Positions 61,761 through 64,000 of a stretch of 64,000 nt of DNA are shown one piece after another. The first letter of the stretch is position 1. Each line of letters begins with the position of its first letter. Origin of the DNA: Tupaia tana (taxonomy: Eukaryota; Chordata; Mammalia; Scandentia; Tupaiidae); the NCBI GenBank assembly GCA_026018925.1, contig JAKSZU010000016.1, forward strand, positions 82,718,059 through 82,782,058, read 5' to 3'. Below the pieces are notes generated by a model that searched no databases, was not told the DNA's origin, and worked only from the letters and a program-made list of their open reading frames with translations. The translations under genes were made by a program, and so were the position numbers.

Positions 61761-61817
61761 TGCGCCCACCTGGAACAAGGTCGGACCCCGGCAGGTGCTC
61801 ACAGCTGAGTGCCAGAG

Positions 61818-61921
61818 GGGCCCTAGGGGTCAGAGGGGGGCCCTGGGGGTCAGAGAGGGGCCCTGGGGGTCAGAGAGGGGTTCTGGGGGTCAGAGAGGGG
61901 TTCTGGGGGTCAGAGAGGGGC
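61818..61921. repeat. 20-bp minisatellite, five copies
   Basis: CCCTGGGGGTCAGAGAGGGG repeats every 20 bp, with TTCTGGGGG in the last two units. Confidence 0.93.
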
Positions 61922-61924
61922 TTT

Positions 61925-63540
61925 CTCATAGAGAAGCGCTTCCAGGCTGCCCATCCTGAAGCGAACAGGACGCTTGACCCTATTTTGGGGTGAGCATCTC
62001 GCACAAGGAGAGCCCTATTTGTTCCAGTCTGGATGAAGGAAGGGACAGACTGCCTCCGGGTGGGCCTGCTCAGCCGCCACAGCCCGGCCTGGACGGCAGG
62101 ATAGAGGCCGGGAACCACGGGCAGCCTGAGCTCGAGCACGGCTCCCAGCACGCAGGGCGGTTCCATGGGCTCAGAGGGCGCTGCCCAGGGCCGAGAACGC
62201 AGAACGCCTCTGCCTGCACGGCCGGCGGAGGCCGAGAACCGTGAGGACTGCAGGCCCGGGGGCTGGCCTGGGCTGGTCTCCATGGCGGAGGACTTCCACA
62301 CCCAAGCTCAGCAGGGGCCTCGCAGGTTGGGCAGCAGCCCTGGGCGATGCCAGCACACGTGCTGCCTGTGGCCCGGTGTCCACCGTGGCTCTGGCCACAG
62401 GTCCAGCAGCTGAGTCCACAGCGGTCAGCCCCTGTCCAGCCTGCCCTCCTTTCCTAAGGGGCGGCGGGAGGGCTGGCCCACCATATCATCACTTCCCTGG
62501 GGCCCCATGCCCTAGGTGCCTCCAGCCCCAGGAGCGCAGGAGTGAGTCCACGCGGCCCTCAGTGGCCGCCCTGGCCCAGGGTGGGAGATCGCGGTCCCTG
62601 CATCCCACGGGAAGCTGTGATTGGCTGCAGCTCTGAGACGGACCTTTGCGGGCCTGGGCCGCGTCCGGGAGCATGAATGTGAGGAGCCGTTTCCCAGGGA
62701 AGGCCATGCTGGACGAGGCCTTTTCCCAGCAGTGGCCCAGGACGGGCCTGAGGCCTGCACGTGGTGAAGGATGCTGGCTTCGTCCCGGCCCCGGACTCCC
62801 ATCAACTGTGGGGGACTCCAGGGCAGACACAGGGTCCTGCCTCTCTCTAGGCAGAGGTCTAGGCTGCAGGCACGGGAAGGTACCCCAGGAGGAGACAGCT
62901 GCAAGACCACTGCCTCCCAGGAGTCGTAGGCTCGGGCTCTGGGAGCTTGTCTACTCACTGCTCCCAGTGGGCTCAGTCCCCACCACCTGGGCCTCTGCCA
63001 GCCCAGTCCTGCCGTAGCCATGACGGGGCCTCAGACAGGAGCGGGGGTGGCACCTGGGGCCAGGGACCAGTCTAGCTTGGTCTTCTGGCTCCCGAAGCTA
63101 CAGTGGCCAGACACGGTGACCTGCTGGCCCTACTCCCCATCCTCTCCAGCCTGCTGAGGTCGCGGTGGGACCACTGAGGCAGGGACATGACACTGGATCT
63201 CAGGGTGACCTGTTCCTTCTCTCAGGTGGGCTCCTGTGAGGAGGTGCTGATCTTCAGTCACCTCAGCCCACCAAGGACAGAGCACGGGACTGTGGGGATG
63301 CCGACATCCAGGTTGCCACCGTGGGTCTCGCTCGGGGCCTGGGCCACCCTGCCGTTCCTGCCCACACTGCGTCTGGAGCATGGAGGAGGAGGGTCATGCT
63401 GAGTCAGCCAGCTTGGCCAGCAGGCATGGCTGCCCCAAAACGCCACCAAGCTCCTGACGAGCTTTGTTCACTTGTCTACAAACTCACTCAAGATGGAGTG
63501 ACAGGGTCCCTGGAGAGCTGGAAGCCTGGGCAACACAGTT
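61925..63540. other. Intergenic, unique, nothing recognised
   Basis: GC-rich unique DNA. Frames up to 169 codons overlap on both strands and show no domain, splice context or codon signature that I can support. Confidence 0.45.
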
Positions 63541-63555
63541 TTTAAAAAAAGTATT

Positions 63556-63783
63556 GGGACCAGCAGTTGGCGTAATGGCTATGTCGCTGGACTCCCATGT
63601 AGTTGACCATGGTTTGAGTCCCGGACCTAGTGGCTTAAATTTACGTCGGGTGCATGTGCATGCATACCCAAAATCCCGAGAGGAGAATGGAGGAGAAGGG
63701 ATTGCGGGTGTCCAACCCCCTAGGGGGTGATTTCTCGCTTTCTGTCTCTCTGGTGAGCTCACACGCCCTATAACAAAAAACCT
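63556..63783 (+). mobile_element. tRNA-SINE type A
   Basis: GGGACCAGCAGTTGGCGTAA head, GGTTTGAGTCC, CCCAAAATCCCGAGAGGAGA, CCCTATAACAAAAAACCTAT. Confidence 0.92.
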
Positions 63784-63821
63784 ATCCAAAAAAGAAACAA
63801 ACAAAAAAAAGAAACACAAAA

Positions 63822-64000
63822 CCTACCAAGACTAACTCAAGATGAAATATAAAACAGACCTATTACTAGTAAGCAAACTGAGTCAGTAATGAAAAAAATC
63901 TAACCAGGAAAAGTTCTAGACCTGATGGCTTTACTGAGGAATTCTACCAAATACATAAAAACAAAACAAAACAAAAAAAACTAATACCAATCCTTTTGAA
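63822..64000 (+). mobile_element. LINE-1 ORF2 fragment, broken, runs off the window
   Basis: CCTACCAAGACTAACTCAAG, ACAGACCTATTACTAGTAAG, ATGGCTTTACTGAGGAATTC and TACCAATCCTTTTGAA match the reverse-transcriptase part of mammalian L1 ORF2. An A/C-rich stretch (63956-63980) interrupts it, so the frame is not intact. The element continues to the right. Confidence 0.8.

Noticed and set aside
53700..63500. Search for a further gene (for example SLX4, expected beyond DNASE1)
   Set aside because: No exon of SLX4 or any other recognisable gene was found. It probably lies beyond the right edge.

Overview
The window is mammalian nuclear DNA. It has intron-split vertebrate genes with GT-AG splice sites, a CpG-island promoter, and dense tRNA-derived SINEs with A-tails and target-site duplications. 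It carries three orthologues in the human 16p13.3 order, shown here in reverse: the 3' part of CREBBP (+), all of TRAP1 (+), and the coding part of DNASE1 (-), which converges on TRAP1. At least two elements look 7SL-RNA-derived, one of them a tRNA-7SL chimera, which points to Euarchontoglires. The very abundant lineage-specific tRNA-SINE would fit a tree shrew (Tupaia), but I infer this from memory of SINE families and have not tested it.

Layout. 1-13.4 kb: the last seven coding exons of CREBBP (HAT domain, ZZ, TAZ2, NCBD, polyQ, C-terminus) and a long AT-rich 3'UTR ending near a poly(A) signal at 13390. 13.4-18.6 kb: intergenic DNA with SINEs and small mariner-like hairpin elements. 18.6-19.4 kb: the TRAP1 CpG island, with a palindromic CRE 67 bp before the ATG. 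18.9-51.04 kb: 18 TRAP1 exons, which join to an open 706-residue protein. 51.0-53.66 kb: eight DNASE1 coding exons on the minus strand, which join to an open 303-residue secreted nuclease. 53.7-64 kb: no recognisable gene, only SINEs, two minisatellites and, at the right edge, an L1 ORF2 fragment.

The genes do not form an operon or pathway. CREBBP is a nuclear acetyltransferase co-activator, TRAP1 the mitochondrial HSP90, and DNASE1 a secreted endonuclease. Their one visible physical link is the TRAP1/DNASE1 tail-to-tail junction, where the two poly(A) signals lie 6 bp apart on opposite strands.

I found no previously undescribed multi-gene system. The observations most worth following are: TRAP1 intron 17, which is an in-frame stop-free minisatellite (retention would add 87 residues); lineage changes in DNASE1 (18-residue C-terminal extension, 3-residue insertion at the small disulfide loop, Ala-to-Ile at an actin-contact position); two short near-perfect foldback hairpins in TRAP1 intron 4; a 59-nt unbroken alternating pyrimidine-purine tract; nested SINE insertions; and a 69-bp flank duplicated around a SINE next to TRAP1 exon 17.
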